The notes: generated by a model not told the origin, from the letters alone. Counted from the first letter of the stretch, positions 15,841 to 27,373 are shown. The stretch is 49,536 bases of DNA from Bacteroidaceae bacterium (GCA_017462065.1 JAFTRV010000007.1:1-49536), one strand, 5' to 3'. Translations and numbers: made by a program.

Positions 15841-16509
15841 ATGGAGAGAGATGATTTCAGAAAATATGCAACCAAGCACCTCGGCATGAACAGCATGGTG
15901 CTTGACGACGTGATTAAAGCCCAGTCGCAGTATTTGAACCCTTATATTCTTGAGGAGAGGCAGTTGAATGTTACTCAAATGGATGTCTTCTCACGTCTTA
16001 TGATGGACAGAATCATCTTTCTTGGTACACAAATCGATGATTATACAGCGAATACCCTTCAGGCTCAGTTGCTCTACCTCGATTCTGTAGACAGCGGCAA
16101 GGACATATCGATATATATCAACTCTCCCGGCGGCTCGGTATATGCCGGTCTTGGCATATACGACACAATGCAGTTCATCTCGAGCGATGTCGCTACTATC
16201 TGTACCGGCATGGCTGCAAGCATGGCTGCAGTGCTGCTTGTAGCCGGTGCCGAGGGCAAGCGTTCGGCTCTCACCCACAGCCGTGTAATGATACATCAGC
16301 CTCTTGGCGGTGTTCAGGGTCAGGCAAGCGACATCGAGATTACCGCCCGTGAGATACAGAAGCTGAAGAACGAACTCTATACAATCATATCGGACCACAG
16401 CAAGCAGCCTTTTGACAAGGTTTGGGCCGACAGTGACCGTGATTACTGGATGACGGCACAGGAGGCACAGGAGTATGGTATGATTGACAGAGTGCTTATA
16501 CGTAAATAA
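15841..16509 (+). CDS. clpP: ATP-dependent Clp protease proteolytic subunit
   Basis: A 222-residue serine peptidase. The catalytic triad is Ser127 (GMAASMAA), His152 (MIHQPLGG) and Asp201 (DRDYWMTA); the spacing matches E. coli ClpP exactly (25 and 49 residues). The oxyanion and substrate strand is seen in YINSPGGSVYAGLGIYD. The 20-30 N-terminal residues may be a processed propeptide. It forms a tetradecamer capped by ClpX, encoded 10 nt downstream. Confidence 0.97.
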   Translation: MERDDFRKYATKHLGMNSMVLDDVIKAQSQYLNPYILEERQLNVTQMDVFSRLMMDRIIFLGTQIDDYTANTLQAQLLYLDSVDSGKDISIYINSPGGSVYAGLGIYDTMQFISSDVATICTGMAASMAAVLLVAGAEGKRSALTHSRVMIHQPLGGVQGQASDIEITAREIQKLKNELYTIISDHSKQPFDKVWADSDRDYWMTAQEAQEYGMIDRVLIRK

Positions 16510-16519
16510 GTGACAAGGA

Positions 16520-17740
16520 ATGGCTGAGAAGGGAAGAAAACGCTGCAGTTTCTGCGGCAGGACCGAAGACCAGGTCGCACTGCTTATAGCCGGCATGACC
16601 GGGCATATATGCAATGAGTGCGTGGAGCAGGCCCATACGATACTGCGTGAGGCCGAGATGCTTCCGAAGAGCGACTTTGAGCTGTCGGAACTGCCAAAGC
16701 CTAAGGAGATAAAGGCTTTCCTCGATGAGTATGTAATAGGTCAGGACGAGGCTAAGTGCGCATTGGCGGTGTCGGTGTATAATCACTACAAGCGTCTTAT
16801 GCAGAACGGTGCCGCTAATGATGTGGAGATAGAGAAGAGCAACATCATAATGGTCGGCAGCACGGGTACGGGAAAAACCCTTCTGGCACGCACTATAGCA
16901 CGTCTGTTAGAGGTCCCTTTCACTATTGTCGATGCGACGGTGCTAACTGAGGCCGGTTATGTGGGCGAGGATATCGAAAGCATTCTGACACGTCTGCTGC
17001 AGGTTGCCGACTACGATGTCGAAAAGGCGGAGCGGGGCATTGTGTTCATTGACGAGATAGACAAAATCGCGCGCAAGAGCGACAATCCGTCAATAACGCG
17101 TGACGTGAGCGGAGAGGGCGTTCAGCAAGGCTTGCTGAAGCTGCTCGAAGGCTCGGTTGTGAATGTGCCTCCCCAGGGCGGCCGCAAGCATCCCGACCAA
17201 AAGATGATAGCTGTCAATACAAAGAATATCCTCTTTATTTGCGGCGGCGCTTTTGACGGAATAGAAAAGAAGATTGCCCAGCGTCTCAACACTCATGTCG
17301 TAGGCTATAACTCGGTGCAGAACAGCCAAAAGATTGACAAGGGCGATATGATGCGTTATATCGCTCCGCAGGACTTGCGCTCTTTCGGGCTTATCCCCGA
17401 AATAGTAGGCCGCCTGCCAATACTTACATCGCTGCGTCCTCTTGACAGGGAGGCTCTCCGCAGAATTCTTACGGAGCCTAAGAACTCTATCATCAAGCAA
17501 TATGTGAAGCTTATGGAGATGGACGGCGTTAAGCTCTCTTTCGATGCGGCGACGCTTGACTATATTGTCGATACGGCGGTTGAGTATAAGCTGGGAGCCA
17601 GAGGCTTGCGCTCTATCGTTGAGACGATAATGATGGACAAAATGTTCGAGGTGCCGTCAAACGGCGCGAAGAGCTGCAAGATAACAAAAGACTACGCAAG
17701 GAAACAGGTCGAAAAGAATATCTCTCTGGCCGGTATCTGA
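16520..17740 (+). CDS. clpX: ATP-dependent Clp protease ATP-binding subunit ClpX
   Basis: A 406-residue AAA+ unfoldase. The N-terminal zinc-binding domain has Cys9, Cys12, Cys31 and Cys34. Walker A is GSTGTGKT (113-120), Walker [11 protein letters not shown] (about 174-183), pore loop GYVGED follows Walker A by about 25 residues, and sensor 2 GARGLRSI is near the C terminus. It unfolds tagged proteins and feeds them to ClpP, the gene just upstream. Transcription ends at the strong terminator from 17767. Confidence 0.97.
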   Translation: MAEKGRKRCSFCGRTEDQVALLIAGMTGHICNECVEQAHTILREAEMLPKSDFELSELPKPKEIKAFLDEYVIGQDEAKCALAVSVYNHYKRLMQNGAANDVEIEKSNIIMVGSTGTGKTLLARTIARLLEVPFTIVDATVLTEAGYVGEDIESILTRLLQVADYDVEKAERGIVFIDEIDKIARKSDNPSITRDVSGEGVQQGLLKLLEGSVVNVPPQGGRKHPDQKMIAVNTKNILFICGGAFDGIEKKIAQRLNTHVVGYNSVQNSQKIDKGDMMRYIAPQDLRSFGLIPEIVGRLPILTSLRPLDREALRRILTEPKNSIIKQYVKLMEMDGVKLSFDAATLDYIVDTAVEYKLGARGLRSIVETIMMDKMFEVPSNGAKSCKITKDYARKQVEKNISLAGI

Positions 17741-17766
17741 CATAGGCTTTTTGATGGCTTATAGAA

Positions 17767-17808
17767 AATCTCTTTCGAATTCCAATGGGAACGAAAGAGA
17801 TTTTTTTT
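17767..17808 (+). terminator. Terminator after clpX
   Basis: An 11-bp perfect stem, AATCTCTTTCG/CGAAAGAGATT, with a 14-nt loop, followed by eight or more T in a row. A classic intrinsic terminator. Confidence 0.9.
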
Positions 17809-17868
17809 ATGCCAATCGCCGTCGTAGCGTCATTTTGCTGTTTTTGTGAAAAATATATTTGAAAAAAG

Positions 17869-17900
17869 TTGTGTGTTTTATTTATATATTTATAACTTTG
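17869..17900 (+). promoter_or_regulatory. Probable promoter of recQ-guaB
   Basis: A -33 TTG (17869-17871), a 21-nt AT-rich spacer and a -7 TAACTTTG (17893-17900), 23 nt before the recQ start codon. Confidence 0.5.
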
Positions 17901-17923
17901 TTTTCAAATAGGCGTATTGTAAA

Positions 17924-20098
17924 ATGACAAAGAAGTATAATTTGACAGAGGTCCTGAAAGCTAATTTCGGGTTTGATACGTTTAAAGGGGATCAAGAGGC
18001 AGTCATCAAGAATCTTTTCGAGGGGAATGACGCCTTTGTCCTTATGCCTACCGGGGGCGGCAAGTCCTTATGCTACCAGCTCCCCTCTCTTGTTATGGAA
18101 GGTACCGCCATTGTGATATCTCCATTGATTGCCCTGATGAAAAATCAGGTGGATGCAATACGTAATCTCAACGAGGAAGACGGCGTAGCCCATTTTCTTA
18201 ACTCTTCGCTTACGAAGCAGGCTGTCGATGCCGTGAAAGAGGATGTGCTTTCGGGCAAAACGAAACTGCTCTACGTGGCTCCCGAGTCTTTGACAAAGGA
18301 AGAGAATGTGGAATTCCTCAAGAGCATAAAGATTTCGTTCTACGCTATCGATGAGGCGCACTGCATTTCGGAGTGGGGGCATGACTTCCGCCCGGAATAC
18401 CGCAGAATACGTCCTATAATAAACGAGATAGGAAAGGCTCCCATAATTGCGCTTACAGCTACGGCTACGACAAAGGTTCGTGACGACATCAAGAAAAATC
18501 TCGGCATTCAGAATGCTCCCGACTTCAAATCGTCATTCAACCGTCCTAATCTCTACTACGAGGTACGTCCCAAGAACAAGGATGTAGACAAGGAGATAAT
18601 AAAATACATAAAGTCAAATCCCGGAAAGTCGGGTATCATATATTGCCTGAGCCGCAAGAAGGTCGAAGAGCTTGCCGAGATACTGCAAGCAAACGATATA
18701 TCGGCAAAGCCATATCACGCAGGAATGGATTCTGTCCTGCGCTCGCAGACTCAGGACGACTTTATAATGGAAAAGATTGACGTCATTGTCGCTACTATCG
18801 CTTTCGGCATGGGTATCGACAAGCCTGACGTACGTTACGTTATACACTACGACATACCCAAGAGTCTCGAGGGCTATTATCAGGAGACCGGCAGGGCCGG
18901 GCGTGATGGCGGCGAGGGACAATGCATTACATTCTACAACAACAAGGATTTGCAGAAGCTCGAGAAATTCCTCGAAGGCAAGCCGCTTGCCGAACAATAT
19001 ATCGGCAGACAGTTGTTGAGAGAGACTACAGCGTATGCCGAATCATCGGTATGCCGCAGAAAACTATTGTTACATTATTTTGGCGAGAATTACGACGTGG
19101 AAAATTGTGGAAATTGTGACAATTGTCAGTCACCCAAGAAGCAAGTCGAAGCAAAAGAGATGCTCGAAACAGTAATAGAGACTGTGCTTGCGTTAAAAGA
19201 GAATTTTAAGGTAGAATATATTATCGATGTCCTCATGGGCAAGGAGACCGCCGACATCATTTCGCACAGGCACGACGAGCTGGAGTGCTTCGGATGCGGT
19301 GATGACGAAGACGCTAAACGCTGGAATGCGGTAATACGCCAGGCGTTGATAGCCGGTTATCTTGACAAGGATGTCGAGAACTATGGCATAATAAAGATTA
19401 CCAAGCAGGGCAAGGAATTCATGAAAAAGCCCGTCTCTTTCAAGATTGTCGAAGACAAGGACTTTGACGAGGAGGAGACCATCATACAGACAAGCAGCAC
19501 CTTCGCTGTGGACCCCGAACTGTATGCGATGCTGAAGAACCTTCGCAAAAAGCTTTCGAAGCAGCTTGAACTGCCTCCGTATGTGATATTCCAGGACCCG
19601 TCGCTCGAGGCTATGGCCACTACATACCCTATAACCATCGAGGAACTGAAGAATATCCCCGGCGTGGGCGAGGGCAAGGCAAAAAGATACGGCGAGGAGT
19701 TCTGCGCCTTGATAAAGCGTCACTGCGAAGAGAATGAGATTGACCGTCCCGAAGATATCCGCATAAGAACAGTCGCCAACAAGTCTAAGCTGAAGGTCGC
19801 TATAATAAATGCCATAGACCGTCAGGTGGCCCTTGACGACCTTGCGATAAGCAAAGGCGTGGAATTCGACGAGTTGCTCGATGACATCGAGTCTATTGTA
19901 TATTCGGGAACGAAGCTCAACATAGATTATTTCCTTGAGGAGATTCTCGACGAGGAGAACTTGCTCGAGATATATGACTACTTCAAGAATTCCGACACGG
20001 ACAACATCGACGTCGCTGTCGAGGAGCTCGGTGGCGAGTACAGCGAAGAGGAAATCCGCCTTGTACGTGTCAAGTTCATTTCAGAAATGGGAAACTAA
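17924..20098 (+). CDS. recQ: ATP-dependent DNA helicase RecQ
   Basis: A 724-residue 3'-5' DNA helicase for recombination and fork repair. Walker A MPTGGGKS (41-48), DEAH box (143-146), motif VI near GRAGRDG, a RecQ zinc site with CRRK and CGNCDNC (about 378-402), a winged-helix (RQC) region and an HRDC domain (about 530-605, IPGVGEGKAKRYG). An acidic C-terminal extension of about 110 residues follows the HRDC domain and is longer than in E. coli RecQ (about 610 residues in total); this longer form is common in Bacteroidota. guaB starts 21 nt after the stop. Confidence 0.95.
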   Translation: MTKKYNLTEVLKANFGFDTFKGDQEAVIKNLFEGNDAFVLMPTGGGKSLCYQLPSLVMEGTAIVISPLIALMKNQVDAIRNLNEEDGVAHFLNSSLTKQAVDAVKEDVLSGKTKLLYVAPESLTKEENVEFLKSIKISFYAIDEAHCISEWGHDFRPEYRRIRPIINEIGKAPIIALTATATTKVRDDIKKNLGIQNAPDFKSSFNRPNLYYEVRPKNKDVDKEIIKYIKSNPGKSGIIYCLSRKKVEELAEILQANDISAKPYHAGMDSVLRSQTQDDFIMEKIDVIVATIAFGMGIDKPDVRYVIHYDIPKSLEGYYQETGRAGRDGGEGQCITFYNNKDLQKLEKFLEGKPLAEQYIGRQLLRETTAYAESSVCRRKLLLHYFGENYDVENCGNCDNCQSPKKQVEAKEMLETVIETVLALKENFKVEYIIDVLMGKETADIISHRHDELECFGCGDDEDAKRWNAVIRQALIAGYLDKDVENYGIIKITKQGKEFMKKPVSFKIVEDKDFDEEETIIQTSSTFAVDPELYAMLKNLRKKLSKQLELPPYVIFQDPSLEAMATTYPITIEELKNIPGVGEGKAKRYGEEFCALIKRHCEENEIDRPEDIRIRTVANKSKLKVAIINAIDRQVALDDLAISKGVEFDELLDDIESIVYSGTKLNIDYFLEEILDEENLLEIYDYFKNSDTDNIDVAVEELGGEYSEEEIRLVRVKFISEMGN

Positions 20099-21601
<1,503 letters not shown>

Positions 21602-23026
21602 ATGATTAAGATGAAGAGGATTTATATATCATTCCTGTGCCTGTTCGCCGCATTGTCAATGCATGCTCAGCAGGCCGACCCTGTGCTGATGACTGTAAAC
21701 GGCAAGGATGTGCGTCGCTCGGAATTCGAATATGCTTTCAACAAGAACAGCGAGAGCGTGAGTGACGATGCTATGACAGCCGAGGAGTATCTGCAAATGT
21801 ATATCGACTTCAAGCTGAAGGTCGCTGAGGCTGAGGCTTTGAAGCTCGATACTATGGCATCTTTCAAGGAGGAGTACAAGAAAGACCGCAGCCTGCTTGC
21901 GGAAAGCTATCTTACCGACCCTGACTATGTCGAGAAAGAGGCATATAAAATCTATGCCAAAGACTCTGCGACAATTGGTAAAGAGGGCTTCGTAAACGTC
22001 AAGCACATCTTCTTTATGGCAAGGCAGAAAGAGGACTTGGCTACGGTAGAGCTCTCAAGGGCAAGAGCCGACTCGGCATATGCGATGCTTGCCGAGGGCC
22101 GTTCTTTTGACGAGGTGGCGACGTTCTTTAATATCCCTCCGATGGCGGTCCAGCCATTCGAGATTATCAGAGGCCAGGTATACAACGAATTCGAGACGGC
22201 GGTCTTTTCGTTGAAAGACGGCGAGTATTCACGGCCGTTCGAGTCTCCCGCAGGCTTCCATGTGGCGATGCGTATCTCTTCGCGTCCGTTCGGAAGCTTT
22301 GACGAATACCGTCCTGCGATAATCAAGATGCTGGAGCAGCAGAACATACAGGAGCAGGCCCGCATGAAAAAGGGCTACGACCTTGTCGAGGAGTTCGGCG
22401 GCAATATGACTCCGCAAGAGGCTCTTGCGAGAGAGGATAGCCTGCTCGAAGAGAAATACCCTGAGTTCCGTAACCTTATGAGAGAGTATTACGATGGTCT
22501 GCTCTTCTTCGAGGTGTCGGCTCGGGAGGTGTGGAACAAGGCTTCGGGGGACGAGGCCGGTCTAAGCAAGTATTTTAAGAAGAATAAGAAGAAATACATG
22601 TTCGACGCTCCCCGTTTCCGTGGCGCAGTCATTCATGCCAATTCGCCGGAAAATCTTGATATGATAAAGACCATGCTCGCAGGAAAGCATGCGAACGACT
22701 ACAAGGCGGTCATCGAGGAGAATTTGCCAAAAGACTCTGTAAAGACCGTGCGTGTCGAGGTCGGCATGTTCTCTGTCGGCGACAATGCTTGGGTCGATAA
22801 GCATGCCTTCGGTCAGGGCGAGGGCGGCGAGTACCGTAAGGGGCTCGGTCATGTCGATGTCGTAGGCACGGTCATAGAGGAGCCGGAGTCGTACAAGGAC
22901 GTGAAGGGCATTATCCTTAACGATTATCAGAAGTACCTCGAAGAGAAGTGGGTAAAGAAGCTCCGTAAAAAATACAAAGTTAAGGTTGATAAAGAGGTTT
23001 TAAAAACAGTTAATAACCACAATTGA
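21602..23026 (+). CDS. Periplasmic parvulin-type peptidyl-prolyl isomerase
   Basis: A 474-residue exported protein; signal peptide within MIKMKRIYISFLCLFAALSM, cleaved around HAQ (Met4 is an alternative start). A SurA-like N-terminal helical region (about 30-125) precedes a PpiC/parvulin domain at about 131-228 (VNVKHIFFM to PAGFHVAMRI). The C-terminal 240 residues form a second chaperone-like part. It probably helps fold outer membrane proteins in the periplasm. It is the first of three related genes in a row; its start codon touches the guaB stop. Isomerase activity is inferred from the domain. Confidence 0.85.
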   Translation: MIKMKRIYISFLCLFAALSMHAQQADPVLMTVNGKDVRRSEFEYAFNKNSESVSDDAMTAEEYLQMYIDFKLKVAEAEALKLDTMASFKEEYKKDRSLLAESYLTDPDYVEKEAYKIYAKDSATIGKEGFVNVKHIFFMARQKEDLATVELSRARADSAYAMLAEGRSFDEVATFFNIPPMAVQPFEIIRGQVYNEFETAVFSLKDGEYSRPFESPAGFHVAMRISSRPFGSFDEYRPAIIKMLEQQNIQEQARMKKGYDLVEEFGGNMTPQEALAREDSLLEEKYPEFRNLMREYYDGLLFFEVSAREVWNKASGDEAGLSKYFKKNKKKYMFDAPRFRGAVIHANSPENLDMIKTMLAGKHANDYKAVIEENLPKDSVKTVRVEVGMFSVGDNAWVDKHAFGQGEGGEYRKGLGHVDVVGTVIEEPESYKDVKGIILNDYQKYLEEKWVKKLRKKYKVKVDKEVLKTVNNHN

Positions 23027-23053
23027 CATGTATTATATCCCCTCAATATTTCG

Positions 23054-23061
23054 TATATTTG
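23054..23061 (+). promoter_or_regulatory. Possible -7 element before the second parvulin-like gene
   Basis: TATATTTG matches TAnnTTTG and lies 135 nt before the lipoprotein start, in the only gap longer than 50 nt inside the envelope gene block. This suggests that the block from 23197 onward can be transcribed on its own. Confidence 0.35.
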
Positions 23062-23196
23062 CCTTACGGCAGATATAGTTTGTCACTCGCTGTGAAAAAT
23101 ATTCAAGCAAGCTTGATATTTCTCTCTCGTGTCTTCTATATTCGCAATATACAATGAGTTGCAAAAGGAGTATTGTCGGGAAACCGGTGCGTTTAA

Positions 23197-24048
23197 ATGA
23201 AAAGAATATCACTCTTTATAACCGTTATAATGGCAGTTCTCGCTCTTGCGTCATGCAATAGCGAGAATGCTCATAAAGGTAGGGTGCCCCTTGCTGCCAT
23301 AGGTGACGCCTTTCTATACAAAGATGAGGTGGAGCTGATGTATGCGGCCTATGGACAGGGTACGGACAGCGTGGCTTTCTTTGATGATTACGTTGAACGT
23401 TGGGTGGCGGAGCGCCTGTTCTACAAGAAAGCCGAAGAGAATGTCGTTTCTACCACCGAAATAGACAATATGGTCGAGAACTACAGGCGAGGCCTTATAT
23501 TGAGCATTTATCAGGACAGGCTCATAGACCAGCAGCTCGTCCCGGACATCTCACAGGATGAGATTGCCGCTTTTTATGATGCCAATGAGTCGATGTTCGA
23601 GCTTGAAGAGCCTATGTTCAAAGGGTTGTTCATGAAAGTGTCGGACAAATCGCCCAACCTCAGTCGTGTGCGTGCATGGTGCATGCGCAGGGGCAGTGAG
23701 GACCTCGAGCGTCTTGAAAAGTACAGCCTCTCCTATCAATCGACATACGAGAGCTTTCTCGAGGAGTGGCGTACCGTCGCCGATGTCGCCAAGCTGACCC
23801 CGATAACAGAATACCAGCTCAGCGAGAGGCTCAAGAAGAGAGAGACCATAGAGTTCAAGCACGACGGCAGTACATATTTTGTCTGTGCCGATACGATTAT
23901 ACATAAAGGTGACAGAAAACCTCTGGAAATGGTATCGGCAGAGATCGTGGACCTGCTCGTGAACTCAAAGAGAGTGGATTTTATAAAGGAAAAAAAGGAG
24001 GCCCTTTATAACGATGCGTTGATTAAGGGTGACGTGACGGTTTTTTGA
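23197..24048 (+). CDS. SurA/parvulin-like lipoprotein
   Basis: A 283-residue lipoprotein: signal peptide followed by the lipobox LALASC, with Cys20 as the lipidated residue. The body is mostly helical and acidic and resembles the SurA/PrsA N-terminal chaperone fold (YVERWVAERLFYKKAEE, then LILSIYQDRLID), but I see no complete parvulin catalytic domain. Homologues in related genomes are often named peptidylprolyl isomerase by context. It sits between two clear parvulin genes and ends 28 nt before the next, so a role in outer membrane protein folding is likely. Confidence 0.75.
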   Translation: MKRISLFITVIMAVLALASCNSENAHKGRVPLAAIGDAFLYKDEVELMYAAYGQGTDSVAFFDDYVERWVAERLFYKKAEENVVSTTEIDNMVENYRRGLILSIYQDRLIDQQLVPDISQDEIAAFYDANESMFELEEPMFKGLFMKVSDKSPNLSRVRAWCMRRGSEDLERLEKYSLSYQSTYESFLEEWRTVADVAKLTPITEYQLSERLKKRETIEFKHDGSTYFVCADTIIHKGDRKPLEMVSAEIVDLLVNSKRVDFIKEKKEALYNDALIKGDVTVF

Positions 24049-24076
24049 AAGAAGCGCTAAGGCATAATAATTATAT

Positions 24077-25435
24077 ATGAGAAAGTTTTTATTTTTAGTA
24101 ATATTGTCTGCTTTGCAGCTTGTGCATGTATCGGCGCAGGACAATGTGATAGACCGTGTGGAATGGGTCGTTGGCGACAAATGTATCCTGCGTTCCGATA
24201 TTGAAGAGGCGATACGCTTTTGGCAAGGCAACGGCAGAAAGTTCGAGGGCGACCCGTATTGCGTCGTAGGCGAAGACCTTGCGATACAGCAGCTGTTCGT
24301 TCATCAGGCCGCTCTTGACAGCATAGAGGTGGACGAGACGGATATAATGCGCAAGGTTGAAGCTCAGATGAGCTACGTGATGCAGAAGATAGGCTCCAAA
24401 GAGAAGATGGAGGAGTACTTTGACAAGACATCGTCCGAAATCAGGGAGATGTACCGTGAGCAGCTCTATAACATGGAGATGATGGAGCGTATGAAACAGT
24501 CGATAGTTGGCGAAATAAAGGTGTCGCCAATTCTCGTACGCCGCTATTTCGAGTCTTTGCCAAAAGACAGCCTGCCTTTTATACAGCAGCAGGTCGAGGT
24601 GCAGGTGATAACTCTTGAGCCCGAAGTGGATGTCGATGAGCTTGAACGTGTGAAGAGCGAGCTTCGTGAGTACACGGAACGTGTGACAAGCGGAGAGACA
24701 AGCTTCTCCACGTTGGCGCTTCTCTATTCCGAGGACCCGGGAACGGCTCGTGTCGGCGGAGAGCTCGACTTCATGGGGCGTGGCCAGCTGCAGCCCGAAT
24801 TCGCTACGGTGGCGTTTAATCTGACCGACCCCGGAAAGGTTTCCAAGATAGTGGAGACGGAATACGGCTTTCACATCATCCAGCTCATAGAAAAGCGAGG
24901 CGACCGTGTGAAGGTGCGTCATATATTAAGGAAACCCCGCCTCTCGACCGACAATGTAAAGAAGATGCTTCTGCGTCTTGACTCTATCGCAACCGATATC
25001 CGTGACGAGAAGTTTACCTTCGAGGAGGGCGCGGCGGTCATATCTCACGACAGGGAGACCCGTAACAATTACGGTATAATGTATAACAAGGAGACCGCTT
25101 CGTCTCATTTCAAGCTCGACGAGCTGCCTGTGGACATCGCGCGTGTTGTGGACAATCTCAAGGTGGGTGAAATCTCTCAGCCGTTTACATGGATGCTCGA
25201 CAACGGCAAGACGGTGTGCGCCATTGCCAAGCTTAAGTCCAAGACAGACGCTCATGTGGCGACGATAAAGGATGACTACGAAACGTTGCAGTATATGTAT
25301 CAGGCCAAGCTGAGCGAGGAGCGTATAAACGAGTGGATAAAGGAGAAGCAGCAGAATACCTATGTGAGGATAAATCGTGACAGTCACGAATGCGAGTTCC
25401 TCTATCCTAACTGGAAATTCTACGAGGATAAATAA
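24077..25435 (+). CDS. surA: SurA-like periplasmic chaperone/peptidyl-prolyl isomerase
   Basis: A 452-residue exported protein; signal peptide MRKFLFLVILSALQLVHVSA. A SurA N-terminal chaperone domain (about 22-165, with VVGDKCILRSDIEEA) precedes one clear parvulin domain (about 173-283, GTARVGGELDFMGRGQL and YGFHIIQLIEKR) and a second, more divergent one from about 285 (VRHILRKPRL). This is the SurA architecture; it escorts unfolded outer membrane proteins to the BAM complex. It is the third protein of the parvulin cluster. The OstA-like gene follows after 11 nt. Confidence 0.88.
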   Translation: MRKFLFLVILSALQLVHVSAQDNVIDRVEWVVGDKCILRSDIEEAIRFWQGNGRKFEGDPYCVVGEDLAIQQLFVHQAALDSIEVDETDIMRKVEAQMSYVMQKIGSKEKMEEYFDKTSSEIREMYREQLYNMEMMERMKQSIVGEIKVSPILVRRYFESLPKDSLPFIQQQVEVQVITLEPEVDVDELERVKSELREYTERVTSGETSFSTLALLYSEDPGTARVGGELDFMGRGQLQPEFATVAFNLTDPGKVSKIVETEYGFHIIQLIEKRGDRVKVRHILRKPRLSTDNVKKMLLRLDSIATDIRDEKFTFEEGAAVISHDRETRNNYGIMYNKETASSHFKLDELPVDIARVVDNLKVGEISQPFTWMLDNGKTVCAIAKLKSKTDAHVATIKDDYETLQYMYQAKLSEERINEWIKEKQQNTYVRINRDSHECEFLYPNWKFYEDK

Positions 25436-25446
25436 ATACGGTGCCG

Positions 25447-27075
25447 ATGCGCAGGTTGTTGCTGGTTTTGTTTGCTGTATCGCTCGCATCCGTCGCTAAG
25501 CCTCAGGACAGCGTGCAGGTAAATAACTCTTCGGAAAAGCCGAAGAGTTATATTCACATGCTCCACACCGACATCACCCGCTTCGACAAAGCGATAAACC
25601 CCGACGCTTGGATACTTGTGGGCAACGTGCGTTTCAGACGTGACAGCATGTATATGTACTGCGACAGCGCTCACTATTTCCAGAAGCAGAACTCCTTCCA
25701 GGCATTCGGCAATGTCAGGATGGAGCAGGGCGACACTCTTTTTCTTTATGGCGACTATCTCGACTATGACGGCGACGTGAACATCGCCCGTGTGAGGAAC
25801 CGTGTACGTCTTGTAGACAAGAATTCGGTGCTGACTACGGACAGCCTCGACTTCGACAGGAACGAGAACCTGGGTTACTTCTTCGAGAACGGCACATTGA
25901 CCGACCGGGAGAGTACGCTGAGGTCGTACTATGGGGAATACGATGTGGATACCAAAGAGGCGCTGTTCCATTTTGATGTCGTGCTTGAACATCCCGACTT
26001 TAAAATGTTCTCCGACACGCTCAGGTATAACACCGAAAGCAAGATGGCGACAATCCTGGGGCCGACCAGGATGTATAACGACGACAGCGAGGTCTATTCC
26101 GAAAGGGGGCGTTACAACACAGCGTCGAAACATGCTTTCCTGCTCGACCGCTCCGTGATATACAACGACGACAAGGACGTTACCGCCGACTCGATATTCT
26201 ATGATATGGATAAAGGCTACAGCGAGGTGTTCGGGAATATCGTATACAACGATACGGTTAATCGCAACATGCTGTCGGGAGAATATGCCTTTCTCGACGA
26301 GGTGGTCGATTCCGCCTACGTCACAGGCCATGCTGTCGTGACCGACTATTCGCAACGGGATTCTCTTTTCATGCATGCCGACACGATATGGGCGGTCTCC
26401 TACAATGTCGATACCGACTCGCTTTACCGAAAGATAAAGGCGTATCACAAGGTCAGCGCATGGAGCAAGAGCATGCAGGCCGTGTGCGACTCGCTCGTCT
26501 TTGACTCGCGCGACAGTTGCATGACAATGTATCGTGACCCGATTCTTTGGAACGAGGGCGTACAGCTGCTCGGCGAGCTTGTCAAGGTATATATGGATAC
26601 GGCGACAATCGACTGGGTGCATGTGATAAACCAGACATTGTATGTTGAGCCTCTCGACTCGTCCAATTACAATCAGATAAAGGGCAAGGAGATGAAATTC
26701 TTCTTCAATGAGGGCAAGCTGAGAGAGATGCAGGTAATAGGCAGCGTGGACATTGTCTTTTACCCGATAGACAGCGACAGCACGTATATCGGCATGAACA
26801 CGACAACGGCGGGAACGGCCATAGCTTATGTCGAAAGCGGGCAGGTCGAAAAGGTCGTGGTGCCGAAAGAGTCAAAGGGCGTTCTCTATCCCATGAGCCA
26901 AAGGCCCGACGATAAAAAGTTTCTCGACACGTTCGCATGGTTCGACTATGTGCGTCCGCAGAGCAAGGAGGATATATTCATCTGGCGAGGAAAGGGCTCG
27001 GACAAGGTGCTTAAGACAATAAGACGGGAGAATATTCCGTTGCCCACGTTAGACCGATTTAAAAAGAAGAAGTAG
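25447..27075 (+). CDS. OstA/LptA-like periplasmic protein
   Basis: A 542-residue exported protein starting at ATG 25447 (MRRLLLVLFAVSLASVAK, signal peptide); an in-frame GTG at 25441 is the alternative. The sequence is made of repeated short beta strands with the OstA N-domain rhythm (DTLFLYGDYLDYDGD, LTTDSLDFDRN, DVTADSIFYD, YSEVFGNIVYND), as in LptA and the N terminus of LptD. It lacks the LptD barrel, so it is probably a periplasmic LPS-bridge component or a relative. It follows surA closely, and the next gene begins 1 nt after its stop. It is longer than E. coli LptA (185 residues), as is usual for Bacteroidota OstA-like proteins. Confidence 0.85.
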   Translation: MRRLLLVLFAVSLASVAKPQDSVQVNNSSEKPKSYIHMLHTDITRFDKAINPDAWILVGNVRFRRDSMYMYCDSAHYFQKQNSFQAFGNVRMEQGDTLFLYGDYLDYDGDVNIARVRNRVRLVDKNSVLTTDSLDFDRNENLGYFFENGTLTDRESTLRSYYGEYDVDTKEALFHFDVVLEHPDFKMFSDTLRYNTESKMATILGPTRMYNDDSEVYSERGRYNTASKHAFLLDRSVIYNDDKDVTADSIFYDMDKGYSEVFGNIVYNDTVNRNMLSGEYAFLDEVVDSAYVTGHAVVTDYSQRDSLFMHADTIWAVSYNVDTDSLYRKIKAYHKVSAWSKSMQAVCDSLVFDSRDSCMTMYRDPILWNEGVQLLGELVKVYMDTATIDWVHVINQTLYVEPLDSSNYNQIKGKEMKFFFNEGKLREMQVIGSVDIVFYPIDSDSTYIGMNTTTAGTAIAYVESGQVEKVVVPKESKGVLYPMSQRPDDKKFLDTFAWFDYVRPQSKEDIFIWRGKGSDKVLKTIRRENIPLPTLDRFKKKK

Positions 27076-27076
27076 T

Positions 27077-27373
27077 ATGGGAATGTTCAAGACAAGAGAG
27101 CCGCGCAGGTTCAATCATAAATATATTTTTGTTGATGAGCGAAAGGAGAAGCTCGACCGCATCGTAGAGAACGCAAAGCGTGACTTGGGCATGCTTCCGC
27201 CCGAAGAGGGCGGCTACCGTGAGCGTCTGCAAGGGGCGTTCCTGAGCGACGCATCTCATGTGTCGCGTCGCAAGGCTAACGGAACGCGTGTGACAACCCG
27301 TGTCGCCGTGGCAGGCCTGTTCGTGTGCGTATTCCTGTTGTACTACCTTTTGCGTGGGGTGTTGTCGTTTTAA
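27077..27373 (+). CDS. Small membrane-anchored protein, function unknown
   Basis: A 98-residue protein: a basic, polar N-terminal part (about 1-72, MGMFKTREPRRFNHKYIF) and one hydrophobic segment at about 76-95 (VAVAGLFVCVFLLYYLL) ending right at the C terminus. It looks tail-anchored with the N terminus in the cytoplasm. It starts 1 nt after the OstA-like stop and ends 11 nt before mutL, so it belongs to this operon. I recall a similar short gene before mutL in related genomes but know no function. Confidence 0.75.
   Translation: MGMFKTREPRRFNHKYIFVDERKEKLDRIVENAKRDLGMLPPEEGGYRERLQGAFLSDASHVSRRKANGTRVTTRVAVAGLFVCVFLLYYLLRGVLSF

Noticed and set aside
24095-24922. 275-codon reverse frame opposite surA
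   Set aside because: Same reason: shadow of a strongly coding forward gene.
25420-26622. 400-codon reverse frame opposite the OstA-like gene
   Set aside because: The forward gene has a signal peptide, repeat rhythm and operon context. The reverse frame is a product of codon bias (few TAA/TAG/TGA complements) and has no family features.
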